This document shows positions 42,857-53,051 of a stretch of 64,000 bases of DNA, one piece after another. The translations under genes and the position numbers were made by a program. The stretch is from Planktomarina sp. Its GTDB lineage: Bacteria > Pseudomonadota > Alphaproteobacteria > Rhodobacterales > Rhodobacteraceae. Numbering within the stretch: position 1 is the first letter of the stretch; each line of letters begins with the position of its first letter. The notes beneath the pieces are model-generated. The model was not told the DNA's origin, did no database searches, and worked only from the letters and a program-made list of their open reading frames with translations. The stretch covers positions 75,505 to 139,504 of the forward strand of contig JAHDCF010000002.1 in assembly GCA_020630015.1 (NCBI GenBank), written 5' to 3'.

Positions 42857-43600
42857 ATGACAAACGATCTTCGCTTGGGCGTGAACATTGATCATGTCGC
42901 AACCGTGCGAAATGCACGTGGCAGTGCGTACCCTGATCCTGTGCGCGCCGCCAAATTGGCTGAGGAAGCGGGCGCGGATGGGATTACGGCGCACCTGCGC
43001 GAAGACAGGCGCCATATTCGTGATACTGATATTGATGCCCTTATGGATCAACTGACCGTGCCGTTGAACTTTGAAATGGCTGCAACCGCTGAAATGCAAG
43101 CAATCGCGTTGCGCCATATTCCACATGCAGTGTGCTTGGTGCCTGAAAAGCGTGAAGAACGGACAACAGAAGGCGGTTTGGAAGTTGCAAAAGATCAAAA
43201 CCGACTGGCGGAATACATAGGCCCATTGGCAGAAGCAGGGTGTCGGGTTTCTCTATTCGTTGCGGCCGAAGAAGCGCAATTAGAAGCCTCAAAGCGCGTC
43301 GGCGCTGCGGTGGTGGAATTGCACACGGGCGCTTATTGCGATTTTCACCATGAAGGTCGTTTCGAAGAACGCGATGCAGAACTTGCCCGCCTGCAAAAAG
43401 GCGCGGCCTTTGCGGCGTCACTGGGCCTTGAGGTGCACGCAGGTCACGGGCTGACATTTGAAACGGTTAAACCCATCGCGGCAATCCAAGCAGTGAAAGA
43501 GCTGAACATAGGTCATTTCTTAATCGCAGAATCGATTTTTACTGGGCTGACTTCCGTGATACACGACATGCGCCGACTTATGGATGAGGCGCGGGTATGA
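42857..43600 (+). CDS. pdxJ: Pyridoxine 5'-phosphate synthase
   Basis: 247 residues, TIM barrel. LGVNIDHVATVRNARGSAYP, GITAHLREDRRHI, LNFEMAA, CLVPEKREERTTEGG and EVHAGHGLTFE are family motifs. Condenses 1-deoxyxylulose 5-phosphate with 3-amino-2-oxopropyl phosphate. The stop overlaps the next start as ATGA. Confidence 0.97.
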   Translation: MTNDLRLGVNIDHVATVRNARGSAYPDPVRAAKLAEEAGADGITAHLREDRRHIRDTDIDALMDQLTVPLNFEMAATAEMQAIALRHIPHAVCLVPEKREERTTEGGLEVAKDQNRLAEYIGPLAEAGCRVSLFVAAEEAQLEASKRVGAAVVELHTGAYCDFHHEGRFEERDAELARLQKGAAFAASLGLEVHAGHGLTFETVKPIAAIQAVKELNIGHFLIAESIFTGLTSVIHDMRRLMDEARV

Positions 43601-44025
43601 TCGTGAATTTGAAACGTTTTGGGTTTGTCTTTGTGGCAACCGCTGTTGGGCTTATGGTTTTAACGATCCTTGTGGACCTTTTGTTTGGGTTCGACATTCA
43701 AAATGCGGGAATGTCTTTGATCCCCATGATGATCGCGTCGATGCTTGAAGGGCAAAAGTACGCCCAAACAAGCCGTGAACCAATTGATGCGCCATGGAAA
43801 CATGCGGTCATGATGGCGGCCATTGGCACTTTATTGAATATTTTGATCCTTGCCGTTATGGCCGCGATTTTCCCTGACATTCGTGATTTGTTTGCAAACC
43901 TCTTTGGTATTGTCAGTGCGGTGATTGTCGTGGTCTTTGTTTTGTTCATCCTGGTTGGTCGTTTCTTTTTAACCTTTGGTGCAAAACAAATCTGGAAGGC
44001 GCAGGATCGCGCATCACAAAAATGA
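43597..44025 (+). CDS. Small membrane protein, ABZJ_00895-like
   Basis: 142 residues with about four hydrophobic segments (FGFVFVATAVGLMVLTILV, SLIPMMIASMLEG, MAAIGTLLNILILAVMAA, VSAVIVVVFVLFILVG). The pattern and the MMIASMLEGQKYA motif resemble the ABZJ_00895 family. Function unknown; ATGA-coupled to pdxJ. Confidence 0.5.
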   Translation: MIVNLKRFGFVFVATAVGLMVLTILVDLLFGFDIQNAGMSLIPMMIASMLEGQKYAQTSREPIDAPWKHAVMMAAIGTLLNILILAVMAAIFPDIRDLFANLFGIVSAVIVVVFVLFILVGRFFLTFGAKQIWKAQDRASQK

Positions 44026-44046
44026 ATCTGCGCGAAAGGCCATTTC

Positions 44047-44670
44047 GTGACAGGATTTGAATTCTTTCTTTTTTGGGTGGGTTGGTGTCTGGCTGGCGGA
44101 AGTCCGGGGCCGGCAACCATGTCCATCGCAGGTACTTCGATGGGACGTGGTAGGCGATTTGGGCTTGCGATGTCATTGGGAATTCTGTTCGGATCGGCCA
44201 GTTGGGGAGTGGCCGCGGCGCTGGGGGTAAGCGCATTGATGTTGGCAAATGCTTGGGTATTCGAAGTCATCAGATATATCGGTGCTGCATATCTTTTGTA
44301 TTTGGCGTTCAAAGCGCTGAGATCGGCGATGAAACCGGGATCGGCCGGGCAAGAGCGTTTAATCAGCGGCACTTTCAGATCAGTTTTTGCAAAGGGGGCT
44401 TTGATCCACCTGACCAATCCCAAAGCAATCCTAAGCTGGGGCGCGGTCTATGCTTTGGTTCTTCCGGTGGGGGCCCAAACAACCGATCTTTTGATTACAT
44501 TTGCATATCTGTATGCCGGTTCGATTATTGTGTTTATCGGCTACGCTTTTTTGTTTTCGAGCCCACCAATGGTGGCCGCGTATCGCAAGGCCCGCCGTTG
44601 GTTTGAAGGCACCTTTGCTTTGTTTTTTGGGGCGGCATCCCTAAAGATTTTAACAACGCGGATTGTGTGA
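44047..44670 (+). CDS. LysE-family amino-acid/metabolite exporter
   Basis: 207 residues beginning at a [30 protein letters not shown] is the LysE/RhtB N-terminal motif (read in pieces) and [19 protein letters not shown] the second conserved block; about six hydrophobic segments. Substrate not predictable. A second LysE-type gene is at 50077-50676. Confidence 0.88.
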   Translation: MTGFEFFLFWVGWCLAGGSPGPATMSIAGTSMGRGRRFGLAMSLGILFGSASWGVAAALGVSALMLANAWVFEVIRYIGAAYLLYLAFKALRSAMKPGSAGQERLISGTFRSVFAKGALIHLTNPKAILSWGAVYALVLPVGAQTTDLLITFAYLYAGSIIVFIGYAFLFSSPPMVAAYRKARRWFEGTFALFFGAASLKILTTRIV

Positions 44671-44671
44671 A

Positions 44672-45091
44672 ATGATCCTTGGTATCGGGACAGACCTTGC
44701 AAACATTGATCGCATCAGCGGCACTTTGGAACGCTTTGGTGATCGATTTAAAAACCGCGTTTTCACAAAAATTGAACAGGCCAAGGCCGAAAGGCGCAAG
44801 GATGTGGCAGGTACCTATGCCAAACGTTGGGCGGCAAAAGAAGCGTGCTCTAAGGCTTTGGGCACGGGTCTGGCCATGGGAATAAGTTGGAAAGACATGT
44901 CCGTTTCAAACCTGAGATCTGGTCAACCCGTGATGGAGGTAACAGGTTGGGCGAAAGATCGGTTAGAGGCATTAACGCCGCACGGCCATGAAGCCGTAAT
45001 TCATTGCACATTAACCGATGATCATCCCTGGGCGCAGGCCTTTGTCGTGATCGAAGCCCGGCCCATCACGCAGTCGTCGCTTGACAGTTGA
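44672..45091 (+). CDS. acpS: Holo-[acyl-carrier-protein] synthase
   Basis: 139 residues. [14 protein letters not shown] with the Mg-binding Asp, [10 protein letters not shown] and [16 protein letters not shown] with the catalytic Glu-Lys are typical. Transfers phosphopantetheine to ACP. The ATG at 44672 is used; a GTG at 44663 would add only three residues and overlap the LysE gene. Confidence 0.95.
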   Translation: MILGIGTDLANIDRISGTLERFGDRFKNRVFTKIEQAKAERRKDVAGTYAKRWAAKEACSKALGTGLAMGISWKDMSVSNLRSGQPVMEVTGWAKDRLEALTPHGHEAVIHCTLTDDHPWAQAFVVIEARPITQSSLDS

Positions 45092-45135
45092 TCGCCCCCC
45101 GCCCATGAAACGCCAAACACGATCAGAGGTTCGAT

Positions 45136-45975
45136 ATGGCCAGTAAATCAGACAAAACCTTTTTAGAAAGCGTTGTTGAAACCATCAAAACGGTTTTCTG
45201 GGCGCTTATCATTGCTGGCATTTTTCGGACCTTGTTCTTTCAACCGTTTTGGATTCCTTCCGGATCTATGAAAGATACGCTTTTGATTGGCGATTTTTTG
45301 TTCGTGAACAAAATGGCGTATGGATATTCCTACGCATCGTGCCCCAAAATCATTATTCCCGGTACACCCATCAACATCGACGCAGATGATTTCTGTGGTT
45401 TCATCAAAGGTCGCGACAGCCGCATTTTGGGTGGTGAACCTGAGCGTGGCGATGTGGTTGTTTTCCGCCATCCGGTGGAAGGCACTGATTTCATCAAGCG
45501 TTTGATCGGTATGCCCGGTGACAAAATCCAGATGAAAAGTGGTGTCCTTCACATCAACGGGGAAACTGTTGTTTTGGAACGGGACGGTAACTTCGTGGAA
45601 ACCTTTGAACCCCAAGGGCCACAACGACGGACCCCGGTGTGCAGCAACGGTGCCGTCGGGCGTGGTGGGGATTGTATCAAAGAAAAATACAAAGAAACCT
45701 TGCCCGGTGGGGTGCAGCATTCTGTGTTGAATATTCGTGAAACGCGCGTGGATGACACGGGCGTTTATACAGTGCCAGAGGGGCATTATTTCTTTATGGG
45801 GGACAACCGGGACAATTCCGGCGACAGCCGCCTTCCGCGTCCGGTTGGGATCAGTTTCGTGCCCTTAGATGATATCGTTGGTCGTGCAGATCGTATTATG
45901 TTTTCATCTGCGGGCAATCGGATGTTGAAATTCTGGACTTGGCGCGGTGATCGCTTCTTTAAGCGGATTCAATAA
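45136..45975 (+). CDS. lepB: Signal peptidase I (main copy)
   Basis: 279 residues. One transmembrane anchor at residues about 18-35, catalytic Ser44 in IPSGSMKDTL, catalytic Lys in GTDFIKRLIGMPGD and GDNRDNSGDSR near the C-terminus. Removes Sec and Tat signal peptides on the periplasmic side. A CSNGAVGRGGDC insertion may form a disulfide. Next to acpS and rnc in the standard order. Confidence 0.96.
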   Translation: MASKSDKTFLESVVETIKTVFWALIIAGIFRTLFFQPFWIPSGSMKDTLLIGDFLFVNKMAYGYSYASCPKIIIPGTPINIDADDFCGFIKGRDSRILGGEPERGDVVVFRHPVEGTDFIKRLIGMPGDKIQMKSGVLHINGETVVLERDGNFVETFEPQGPQRRTPVCSNGAVGRGGDCIKEKYKETLPGGVQHSVLNIRETRVDDTGVYTVPEGHYFFMGDNRDNSGDSRLPRPVGISFVPLDDIVGRADRIMFSSAGNRMLKFWTWRGDRFFKRIQ

Positions 45976-45978
45976 CCA

Positions 45979-46989
45979 ATGGTTTGGAATCCGCTGCGAC
46001 TGTGGCTTCATGGCTGGCGGTGGAACGAAACCAGTGATCGACGACATTACGCATCCTCTTTGATATGGCTGTTTGTCCCGTTTTTGGGATTATCACTTGC
46101 GATAAGTTTTGATCCTGCAAACCGGACTTTGGTGGATCCCAGTATACTTGCGATGGCGCTGCTTTTGGTGCCAGTGATCGGTCATCGTATGCGTCGCTTG
46201 AACGATGCAGGCCGATCCGGTTGGTGGGCCATCCTTAGCTTTGTGCCGGGCGTATCCGTAATATTTGCGATTGTTTTGGCATTTCTAAAGTCAGGGTCGG
46301 TGACAAGCGGGGGGATCTTACGTCAGATCGGGAAAGGCTTTACCTGTGTTATGGTCGGTATTTTGTTACTGAGATTGGTGGTTGCGCCTTATACCATCCC
46401 CACAGGTTCCATGAAGCCTGCGTTGATGCCAGGTGATTATGTTGTCACCCTTCGATCAAATCGCAGCAAACCGGGTGACATAGTCGTTTTTCACCACCCC
46501 CATCAAAATGTAGATTTCGTCAAAAGAATTGTTGGCCTGCCCGGTGATCGCATTGAATTGAAAGACGGTGTTGTTTTGATCAATGGGGTCACAACTTTTG
46601 TGCAAAATGCACCAGATTTTGTTGAAAACTACGAACGTCAAATGGATCAATTCCCAAGATGCATTGAATTGGTTCCGCTTGGAACGCCATGTCGCAAAAC
46701 GCAGCATATGGAAGGGTTAACCAATGGCCGTGTTTATCCGGTGATTTCCACGGGCCAAACCCATGTGGACAATATGGCAGAGGCTATTGTTCCCGAAGGC
46801 CACGTATTTGTGTTGGGCGACAACCGGGATAATTCTGCCGACAGTCGTGTCCCAGGTCCACGTGGGCCTGGAATGGTGCCTATAGATCAGATTACCCACA
46901 GGGCGGTTATGATCGTGTATTCCTTGAATGATGGAAGTGAATCCGGCATCTTCCTGCGCCCGGACAGATGGTTTAAGTGGGTGCAATGA
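45979..46989 (+). CDS. Second signal peptidase I with DUF805-like N-terminal membrane domain
   Basis: 336 residues. Residues 1-125 form an extra membrane region with DUF805 features ([20 protein letters not shown]). The peptidase part follows: Ser144 in [15 protein letters not shown], Lys in [14 protein letters not shown] and [11 protein letters not shown], so both catalytic residues are present. It begins three bases after lepB and its stop overlaps rnc as ATGA. The extra domain suggests a distinct substrate set or location. Called active by motif; not known. Confidence 0.88.
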   Translation: MVWNPLRLWLHGWRWNETSDRRHYASSLIWLFVPFLGLSLAISFDPANRTLVDPSILAMALLLVPVIGHRMRRLNDAGRSGWWAILSFVPGVSVIFAIVLAFLKSGSVTSGGILRQIGKGFTCVMVGILLLRLVVAPYTIPTGSMKPALMPGDYVVTLRSNRSKPGDIVVFHHPHQNVDFVKRIVGLPGDRIELKDGVVLINGVTTFVQNAPDFVENYERQMDQFPRCIELVPLGTPCRKTQHMEGLTNGRVYPVISTGQTHVDNMAEAIVPEGHVFVLGDNRDNSADSRVPGPRGPGMVPIDQITHRAVMIVYSLNDGSESGIFLRPDRWFKWVQ

Positions 46990-47666
46990 AACTGTCTTCT
47001 GAACTACAATCTTTCCAAGATCGGTTGGGCCATAAATTCAAGTTGCCCGACCTGTTGGTCACGGCTTTGACCCACGCCAGCCTGTCGTCGGCCACCCGAT
47101 CCGATAACGAACGTTTGGAGTTTTTGGGGGATCGTGTGCTTGGATTGGTGATGGCCCAAGCTTTGTTGGATGCTGATGCCGCCGCCAGCGAGGGCCAGCT
47201 TGCCCCACGATTTAATGCTTTGGTGCGCAAAGAAACTTGTGCAGATGTTGCCCGTCAAATCGGGTTGGGGGATGTGCTAAAGTTGGGTCGATCTGAAATG
47301 TTATCTGGTGGGCGTCGCAAAGATGCATTGCTTGGCGATGGGATGGAGGCCGTGATCGCGGCGGTTTATCGCGATGGTGGATTCAAAGCGGCTCAATCCT
47401 TGATCTTGCGTCATTGGGGCGACCGAATTTCAAATGTGAAATCAGATGCGCGTGATCCCAAAACGGCCCTGCAAGAATTGGTTCAAGCGCGGAAAAATCC
47501 ACCCCCGACGTACGCAGAGATCGCCAGATCAGGCCCGGATCACGCCCCTGAATTTACAATTGAAGTGCGCCTTAAATCGGGTGAAACGGCGCAGGCTAAA
47601 GCGGGATCAAAACGCGTGGCAGAACAAGAGGCCGCGCGCGCGCTTTTGGAAAGGTTGTCAAAATGA
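46986..47666 (+). CDS. rnc: Ribonuclease III
   Basis: 226 residues. [17 protein letters not shown] is the signature with the catalytic acidic residues; [16 protein letters not shown] is the second acidic motif; residues about 150-226 are the dsRNA-binding domain ([20 protein letters not shown]). Starts at 46986 inside the preceding stop (ATGA) and overlaps era in the same way. Confidence 0.97.
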   Translation: MKLSSELQSFQDRLGHKFKLPDLLVTALTHASLSSATRSDNERLEFLGDRVLGLVMAQALLDADAAASEGQLAPRFNALVRKETCADVARQIGLGDVLKLGRSEMLSGGRRKDALLGDGMEAVIAAVYRDGGFKAAQSLILRHWGDRISNVKSDARDPKTALQELVQARKNPPPTYAEIARSGPDHAPEFTIEVRLKSGETAQAKAGSKRVAEQEAARALLERLSK

Positions 47667-48568
47667 CTCGTGCTGGATTTGTTGCATTGATCGGGGAACC
47701 CAACGCGGGGAAATCAACCCTTCTGAACCGTATGGTTGGGGCGAAGGTTTCGATTGTGACTCACAAGGTTCAAACAACCCGCGCCCGCATCCGTGGTGTT
47801 GCCATCGAAGGGGAAACACAAATTGTATTTGTCGATACCCCGGGGATTTTTCGCCCGCGCCGCCGTTTGGATCGGGCGATGGTTACAGCGGCTTGGGGTG
47901 GGGCCGCTGATGCAGACCTGACCGTTTTAATGATCGAAGCGCATCGGGGTGTCACCGAAGGGGTGGAGGCCATTCTAGAGGCCCTGGAAGATTTGCCGCG
48001 TGATAAACGAATTGCCTTGGCCGTGAACAAAATCGATCGGGTGAAATCAGAGGCCCTTCTGGCCCTGACCAAAGATATGAATGATCGCTTCGAATTCGTC
48101 GAAACCTTTTTGATTTCCGCGGAACGTGGTCATGGCTGTGATGATTTGAAAACATGGCTTGCCGGTCAATTGCCCGAAGGTCCTTGGCTGTACCCAGAGG
48201 ATCAAATCGCAGATTTGCCACTTAGAATGCTGGCGGCTGAAACCACACGTGAAAAGCTGACATTAAGATTACACCAAGAATTACCCTATCAAATGACCGT
48301 TGAAACCGAAGGATGGGAAGAACGTAAAGACGGATCATGTAAGATTGATCAACTGATTTATGTTATGCGCGATGGTCACAAAGGCATTGTTCTGGGCAAG
48401 AAAGGCGAAACCATCAAAGCTGTGTCAACCGCCGCCCGCGCCGAATTGGAAGAATTCCTTGGCCGCAAGGTGCACCTGTTTTTACAGGTCAAAGTGCGAC
48501 CCAATTGGCTGGAAGAAAAAGAGCGGTATTCGGAAATGGGGTTGGATTTCAAAGACGGAAATTCATGA
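47663..48568 (+). CDS. era: GTPase Era
   Basis: 301 residues. GEPNAGKST (G1), DTPG (G3), NKID (G4) and a C-terminal KH domain ([18 protein letters not shown]). Needed for 30S assembly through binding near the 3' end of 16S rRNA. Coupled by ATGA to rnc and to the DUF1491 gene. Confidence 0.97.
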   Translation: MTRAGFVALIGEPNAGKSTLLNRMVGAKVSIVTHKVQTTRARIRGVAIEGETQIVFVDTPGIFRPRRRLDRAMVTAAWGGAADADLTVLMIEAHRGVTEGVEAILEALEDLPRDKRIALAVNKIDRVKSEALLALTKDMNDRFEFVETFLISAERGHGCDDLKTWLAGQLPEGPWLYPEDQIADLPLRMLAAETTREKLTLRLHQELPYQMTVETEGWEERKDGSCKIDQLIYVMRDGHKGIVLGKKGETIKAVSTAARAELEEFLGRKVHLFLQVKVRPNWLEEKERYSEMGLDFKDGNS

Positions 48569-48894
48569 CCCGCCTCACCAGCGACATATGGGTCAGCGCG
48601 TATCTGACGCGACTTCGTCTCGAAGACATTCCAGTGTATGTATTGTCCAAAGGGGATCCCACCGCCGGCGCGATTCTTGTGAAGGTGAATCACTTGGATG
48701 GAACGGCACGTGTGTTGCACCGCAGTTGGGATTTGCAATCAGGTGATCGCATTTGGGCTGAATTATCGACCGGGGACGAGCCTATCGTGGATGCAAGCAT
48801 TGCAAAACAACAGGCATTTGATCCTGATATCTGGGTGATAGAGATCGAAGCAAGGGATGGGCGGCATCTTTTGGATGATCCGTCCTTGGCATAG
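48565..48894 (+). CDS. DUF1491 protein
   Basis: 109 residues. SDIWVSAYLTRLRLEDIPVY and GDPTAGAILVKVN are DUF1491 blocks, as is DPDIWVIEIEARDGRHLL near the end. Function unknown; it is conserved between era and recO in alphaproteobacteria. ATGA overlap with the era stop fixes the start at 48565. Confidence 0.85.
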   Translation: MTRLTSDIWVSAYLTRLRLEDIPVYVLSKGDPTAGAILVKVNHLDGTARVLHRSWDLQSGDRIWAELSTGDEPIVDASIAKQQAFDPDIWVIEIEARDGRHLLDDPSLA

Positions 48895-48903
48895 GGTTCG
48901 TTC

Positions 48904-49626
48904 ATGATCGAATGGCGTGAAGATGGTGTTCTTTTGTCGGTGCGCAAGCACGGGGAAAGTTCAGCCATCATCGATGTGTTCACCGCAGATCATGGTCGGC
49001 ATTCGGGCGTGGTGCGGGGTGGGGCCGGACGAAAACTTTCCCCGATCTTACAACCCGGGGCCCAATTGGATCTTAATTGGAAAGCCCGCCTTGAAGATCA
49101 TCTCGGCGCTTTCACGGTGGAACCCATTCGATCACGTGCCGCGCAGGTTATGGGGGATCCTCTGGCCCTTGCGGGAATGACATCGGCTTTGGGTCTGTGT
49201 GCATTTGCCTTACCGGAACGGCAGCTTTTTCCAGCGCTGTATGACACCACCACAGTTCTGCTGGATTTAATTTGCGCGACAGATGCATGGCCCTTGGCAT
49301 ATCTCAGGTGGGAAGTGCAGCTGCTGGAAGAATTGGGATTTGGTCTGGATTTGCAAAGCTGCGCTGTTTCGGGCACCACAGATGGGTTGGAATTTGTTTC
49401 ACCAAAGTCTGGTCGGGCGGTATCGGTGATGCATGCAGGTGAATGGAAAGCAAGACTTTTGCCATTGCCATCTTGCATGGTGGGGGATGGGGATAATGAC
49501 AATCAATCCATTGCAGAAGGATTGCGAACGACGGGTTTTTTTATCCAGAAATGGTTGGCCGCATCTGTGAATCGCGATTTTCCAGAGGCAAGGAAAAGAT
49601 TTGTTGAACGATTGGTGCGATCTTAA
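48904..49626 (+). CDS. recO: DNA repair protein RecO
   Basis: 240 residues. N-terminal OB fold (GVLLSVRKHGESSAIIDVFT, HSGVVRGG) and the helical domain ending in LLEELGFGLDLQSCAVSG. Works with RecF and RecR to load RecA. Its last four bases overlap the convergent META-domain gene. Confidence 0.95.
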   Translation: MIEWREDGVLLSVRKHGESSAIIDVFTADHGRHSGVVRGGAGRKLSPILQPGAQLDLNWKARLEDHLGAFTVEPIRSRAAQVMGDPLALAGMTSALGLCAFALPERQLFPALYDTTTVLLDLICATDAWPLAYLRWEVQLLEELGFGLDLQSCAVSGTTDGLEFVSPKSGRAVSVMHAGEWKARLLPLPSCMVGDGDNDNQSIAEGLRTTGFFIQKWLAASVNRDFPEARKRFVERLVRS

Positions 49627-50009
49627 TTCGGGATGCGAAACACCATTTCGTCGCCGTCGTCATTAGACAAAATCAGAACAGGGCCGGATGCCTCTGCCAA
49701 AGTCATAGATTCCAGCGTTTCAAAATAAAGCGCTTCGTTTTTTAAGTCGGGGCAGGCCACTTTTGTTGCCCCGATGGGGCCAATTTTCAACCATGGGTAT
49801 GGATCTTCTGAAACCGTGAAATATCGATTGCACGGGGCTTTGCCCGTGATTTTGCCTTTGGGTTCAAATCTAATTGTCGCGGTAAAGGGCGCGGGTTTAC
49901 CGTTCAGTTCGGTCAAATGATAGTTCTGACCATTGATGGCATATGCGCCAATGGTTTCGTCTGGCACGCAGGCCCCCAGCATCAGTAGAAATGGAACAAG
50001 ATATTTCAT
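49623..50009 (-). CDS. META-domain (HslJ-like) lipoprotein
   Basis: 128 residues. Signal peptide with lipobox LLMLGAC, lipidation expected at the Cys. The mature part matches the META fold: YHLTELNGKPAPFTATIRFE, KITGKAPCNRYFTV with the conserved Cys-Asn, and CPDLKNEALYFETLES. META proteins are linked to stress or motility but the biochemical role is unclear. Confidence 0.8.
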   Translation of the reverse strand: MKYLVPFLLMLGACVPDETIGAYAINGQNYHLTELNGKPAPFTATIRFEPKGKITGKAPCNRYFTVSEDPYPWLKIGPIGATKVACPDLKNEALYFETLESMTLAEASGPVLILSNDDGDEMVFRIPN

Positions 50010-50076
50010 AACTGTGATCCTGTCATGGGGCGTGGAAAGTTACAAATCACATATTTGAAATCGCAAGGTCGAAGCT

Positions 50077-50676
50077 TCACCCAGCGAAACCTGCCGAAAC
50101 AACGGCCAGGCCCACGGCAATAAGCATTGCCAAGGCCATTGCGAAATTCACAAGTCTTTGTTTTTCTTGGGGCAGGTTCAAGCGCTTTAACGCGACGCCA
50201 AGCCAAATCCATCCAAGGTGAAGTGGCCACCAGATGACATTCAGGATCGCAAATTTGAGGATGGTCTCTGTCCAATAAGCATCAGGCAAAAAATTAAAGC
50301 CGGTCAGCATCGCGGTAAACACGGCATAGGCTTTGGGGTTTATGGGTTGCAGCAAAAACCCCTCAGCAAAGCCGGGTTCCCGTTCGCGATGTATAAACCC
50401 GATACGAGAACCGGCAAATGCAATGCGTGCCGCAAGATATAAAAGAAACGCAAATGACAAAATGAACAGGATCGTTCGCGCAGCAGGGATTGCAAAAACA
50501 AGCGCATCAAGCCCGGCCGCAACGGCGAAAAATACAACCAACTGCCCAACACACAGCCCGGTTGCAAACCGAAGACCGGCCCCCCAACCAAAGGCCGATC
50601 CGATCCCGGCGCAGGATAAAACCCCGGGCCCGGGGCTTCCAATCATAAAGACAACGGCGATCGCAAAGGTCAGCAT
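50077..50676 (-). CDS. LysE-family exporter, second copy
   Basis: 199 residues, about six hydrophobic segments. MIGSPGPGVLSCAGIGSAFGW is the N-terminal motif, and LLQPINPKAYAVFTAML matches the second block (N-P-K-A). Substrate unknown. It lies downstream of the acyl-CoA dehydrogenase gene by 30 bases and could be cotranscribed. Confidence 0.85.
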   Translation of the reverse strand: MLTFAIAVVFMIGSPGPGVLSCAGIGSAFGWGAGLRFATGLCVGQLVVFFAVAAGLDALVFAIPAARTILFILSFAFLLYLAARIAFAGSRIGFIHREREPGFAEGFLLQPINPKAYAVFTAMLTGFNFLPDAYWTETILKFAILNVIWWPLHLGWIWLGVALKRLNLPQEKQRLVNFAMALAMLIAVGLAVVSAGFAG

Positions 50677-50706
50677 AACTTGACCCTTGCAGCATTTTTC
50701 AAAAGA

Positions 50707-52395
50707 TCAACCCAGCAAACGACGCGCGATAACCTGTGCCTGAATTTCACCTGCCCCTTCAAAGATATTCAGGATGCGTGCGTCGCACAAAATTCGGCTG
50801 ATCTTGTATTCAAGCGCAAAGCCATTTCCGCCATGAATTTGCAATCCATTGTCGGCGGCGGCCCACGCCACACGTGCGCCAAGAAGTTTCGCCATCCCCG
50901 CTTCGATATCACAGCGACGACCTTCATCTTTCTCAAACGCGCTGAAATATGTCAGCTGCCGTGCCACCATAATTTCAACAGCCATCATCGCCAATTTGTT
51001 GGCCACACGCGGGAAATTGATCAGGGATTTGCCAAATTGTTTGCGGTCATTTGCGTATTGCATCGACACGTCCAGCGCCGATTGTGCAACGCCGATTGCG
51101 CGGGCGGCGGTTTGAATGCGCGCGCTTTCGAAGGTTTCCATCAGCTGTTTAAACCCTTTGCCTTCTTCCGCACCCAAAAGGTTTTCACCTTTTACTTTAA
51201 AATCATCAAAGTTGACGGTGTATTCCTTCATCCCGCGGTATCCCAACACCTCGATCTCTCCGCCAGAGATTCCGGGGTCCTGCCATGGTTGTTCGTCTGT
51301 GCCGGGTGTCTTTTCGGCAAGAAACATCGACAGACCTTTGTAATTGTCTGTGTCTGGGATTGAACGGGCCAGAACAGTCATCACATGGGTTCGCGCCGCA
51401 TGGGTGATCCAAGTTTTATTGCCGTTGATCACCCAATCGCCATTGTCATCTTTGGTGGCTTTTGTGCGCAACGCACCAAGATCTGATCCTGTGTTCGGTT
51501 CGGTGAAGACGGCGGTGGGAAGGATTTCACCAGAGGCCAAACCCGGCAGCCATTTTTCCTTTTGTTCGTCCGTGCCCCCGGCAATGATCAGTTCTGCGGC
51601 AATTTCCGAACGTGTGCCCAAAGAACCAACACCGATGTAGCCGCGCGACAGTTCTTCTGACACAACACACATTGATGCCTTGGACAGGCCAAAGCCGCCA
51701 TGTTCTTCAGGAATGGTCAGGCCAAACACACCCATTTCAGCCAGTTCGTCGATCACCTCCATCGGGATCAACTCATCCTTGAGGTGCCATTCGTGGGAAA
51801 CGGGTTCGATTTTGTCCACTGCATAACGCCGAAATTGTTCGCGGATCATTTCCAGCTCTTCATCCAGACCGGATTTGCCCACGGTGGTTTCAGCCGCTTG
51901 TTCTTGCATCAGTTCAACAAGACGGATGCGTGCGGCCTGTGCGTTTCCTTTTTGGGTAAGGGTCATGACCGCTTCATTCATCATGATGGACATGTCTTCT
52001 TGGCTTAGGCCCATATCCTGCAAACGCAGAATTTCACTTTGGTTCATGGGAATGCCGCCGTAAATCTGCCAAAGGTATTCGCCAAAAGTGATTTGATGGA
52101 TAAGTTGTTCAAGTTCACCAAAGTTGCCTTGGTCTGATAACTTAGTTGCCCAATTTTGCATTTGGCGCAGGGCTTCTACGTATGTCGCAAGCCAAGCAAA
52201 CCCATGCGCAGCTGTTTGGTTTTCTTCCACCAAGCGGTTGGAGATACGTCCATCTTCGCTCAAACTATCTTTGAGTTTGGCCTTAGCGATATCATAAACC
52301 GCTTCTGCGGCAGGAACGGCCTTGGCCGTCAGGCCCATAAGATCGGGAAGAATACAGTCAGCATTTAACGCCATGTCTTGTCCATCATGTGCCAT
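50707..52395 (-). CDS. mcd: Large acyl-CoA dehydrogenase, probable (2S)-methylsuccinyl-CoA dehydrogenase
   Basis: 562 residues against about 380 for an ordinary acyl-CoA dehydrogenase. The extra ~160-residue N-terminal helical region is the architecture of Mcd of the ethylmalonyl-CoA pathway. The flavoprotein core has FGLTIPEEHGGFGLSK, AVFTEPNTGSDLGALRTKA, WITHAARTH, the FAD-binding DRKQFGKSL and IHGGNGFALEYKISRI. It oxidises an acyl-CoA and hands electrons to ETF; etfA-etfB is at 60.4-62.1 kb. The Mcd assignment relies on length and recall of the family; another acyl-CoA dehydrogenase of the same architecture remains possible. Confidence 0.7.
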   Translation of the reverse strand: MAHDGQDMALNADCILPDLMGLTAKAVPAAEAVYDIAKAKLKDSLSEDGRISNRLVEENQTAAHGFAWLATYVEALRQMQNWATKLSDQGNFGELEQLIHQITFGEYLWQIYGGIPMNQSEILRLQDMGLSQEDMSIMMNEAVMTLTQKGNAQAARIRLVELMQEQAAETTVGKSGLDEELEMIREQFRRYAVDKIEPVSHEWHLKDELIPMEVIDELAEMGVFGLTIPEEHGGFGLSKASMCVVSEELSRGYIGVGSLGTRSEIAAELIIAGGTDEQKEKWLPGLASGEILPTAVFTEPNTGSDLGALRTKATKDDNGDWVINGNKTWITHAARTHVMTVLARSIPDTDNYKGLSMFLAEKTPGTDEQPWQDPGISGGEIEVLGYRGMKEYTVNFDDFKVKGENLLGAEEGKGFKQLMETFESARIQTAARAIGVAQSALDVSMQYANDRKQFGKSLINFPRVANKLAMMAVEIMVARQLTYFSAFEKDEGRRCDIEAGMAKLLGARVAWAAADNGLQIHGGNGFALEYKISRILCDARILNIFEGAGEIQAQVIARRLLG

Positions 52396-52522
52396 GGTTT
52401 TCTCCTGTCCGAAGTTCGACTCTGGGCTTAATCCTTTTGCAACTGCAGCACAACTTTAATTCAAATAAAACACTCAATATGAACGATTATGTCGCAGCCG
52501 CAGAAAACGTGGCGTCAGCCAA

Positions 52523-53044
52523 TCACGACAAATGTCCGCCACCGCATCCTTGTGCAATATGTAGCGCTTGAATGGGTTCGACAACTTCGAAAGAGGCTGT
52601 GTAAAAAATCGTATCTTGCCAACGCGCGGTCAAAGTCCAAGTGCCGAGGGTCAACTCGCGCGGGATATCAAAGCTGTAGGCATTGATGCTGGTGCCACCA
52701 AGGGTGGTGACATAAGATTGTTGGGTTGTTCCGGTTTCCCCAAATGGGGGGTGTGTAATGGTTACAATGACATTGTCGTAAGAGACATCGTTCACGGTTT
52801 TTGTCTTTACGCCAAATGAAACGCCGATCTTTGCAGGCACAGTCATTGTGGACCATTGAAAATTTGGAATGTGTTCCAGCAAATCAATGCGGCCAACATC
52901 CGTTCCCGGCGCGATTTCATGCCCGACTGAATCAATTGCGCAATAGACACCTGCGCTTGCTTCAAGTCGCGTGTTGTCCACACGCAAGTCTGCGCTGGCC
53001 GGGCAGGCCAAGAATAACAAAACAGGAATTAGAACCGACTTCAT
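52523..53044 (-). CDS. Secreted DUF3859-like protein
   Basis: 173 residues. Signal peptide ending near CPASADL. The mature domain is beta-rich: FQWSTMTVPAKIGVSFG, VTITHPPFGETGTTQQSY and LGTWTLTARWQDTIFYTASFEV, which resemble DUF3859. Two Cys occur late (AQGCGGG). The ATG at 53044 begins the signal peptide; one at 53062 is possible but falls within a hairpin. Function unknown. Confidence 0.65.
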   Translation of the reverse strand: MKSVLIPVLLFLACPASADLRVDNTRLEASAGVYCAIDSVGHEIAPGTDVGRIDLLEHIPNFQWSTMTVPAKIGVSFGVKTKTVNDVSYDNVIVTITHPPFGETGTTQQSYVTTLGGTSINAYSFDIPRELTLGTWTLTARWQDTIFYTASFEVVEPIQALHIAQGCGGGHLS

Positions 53045-53051
53045 GTCAGCA

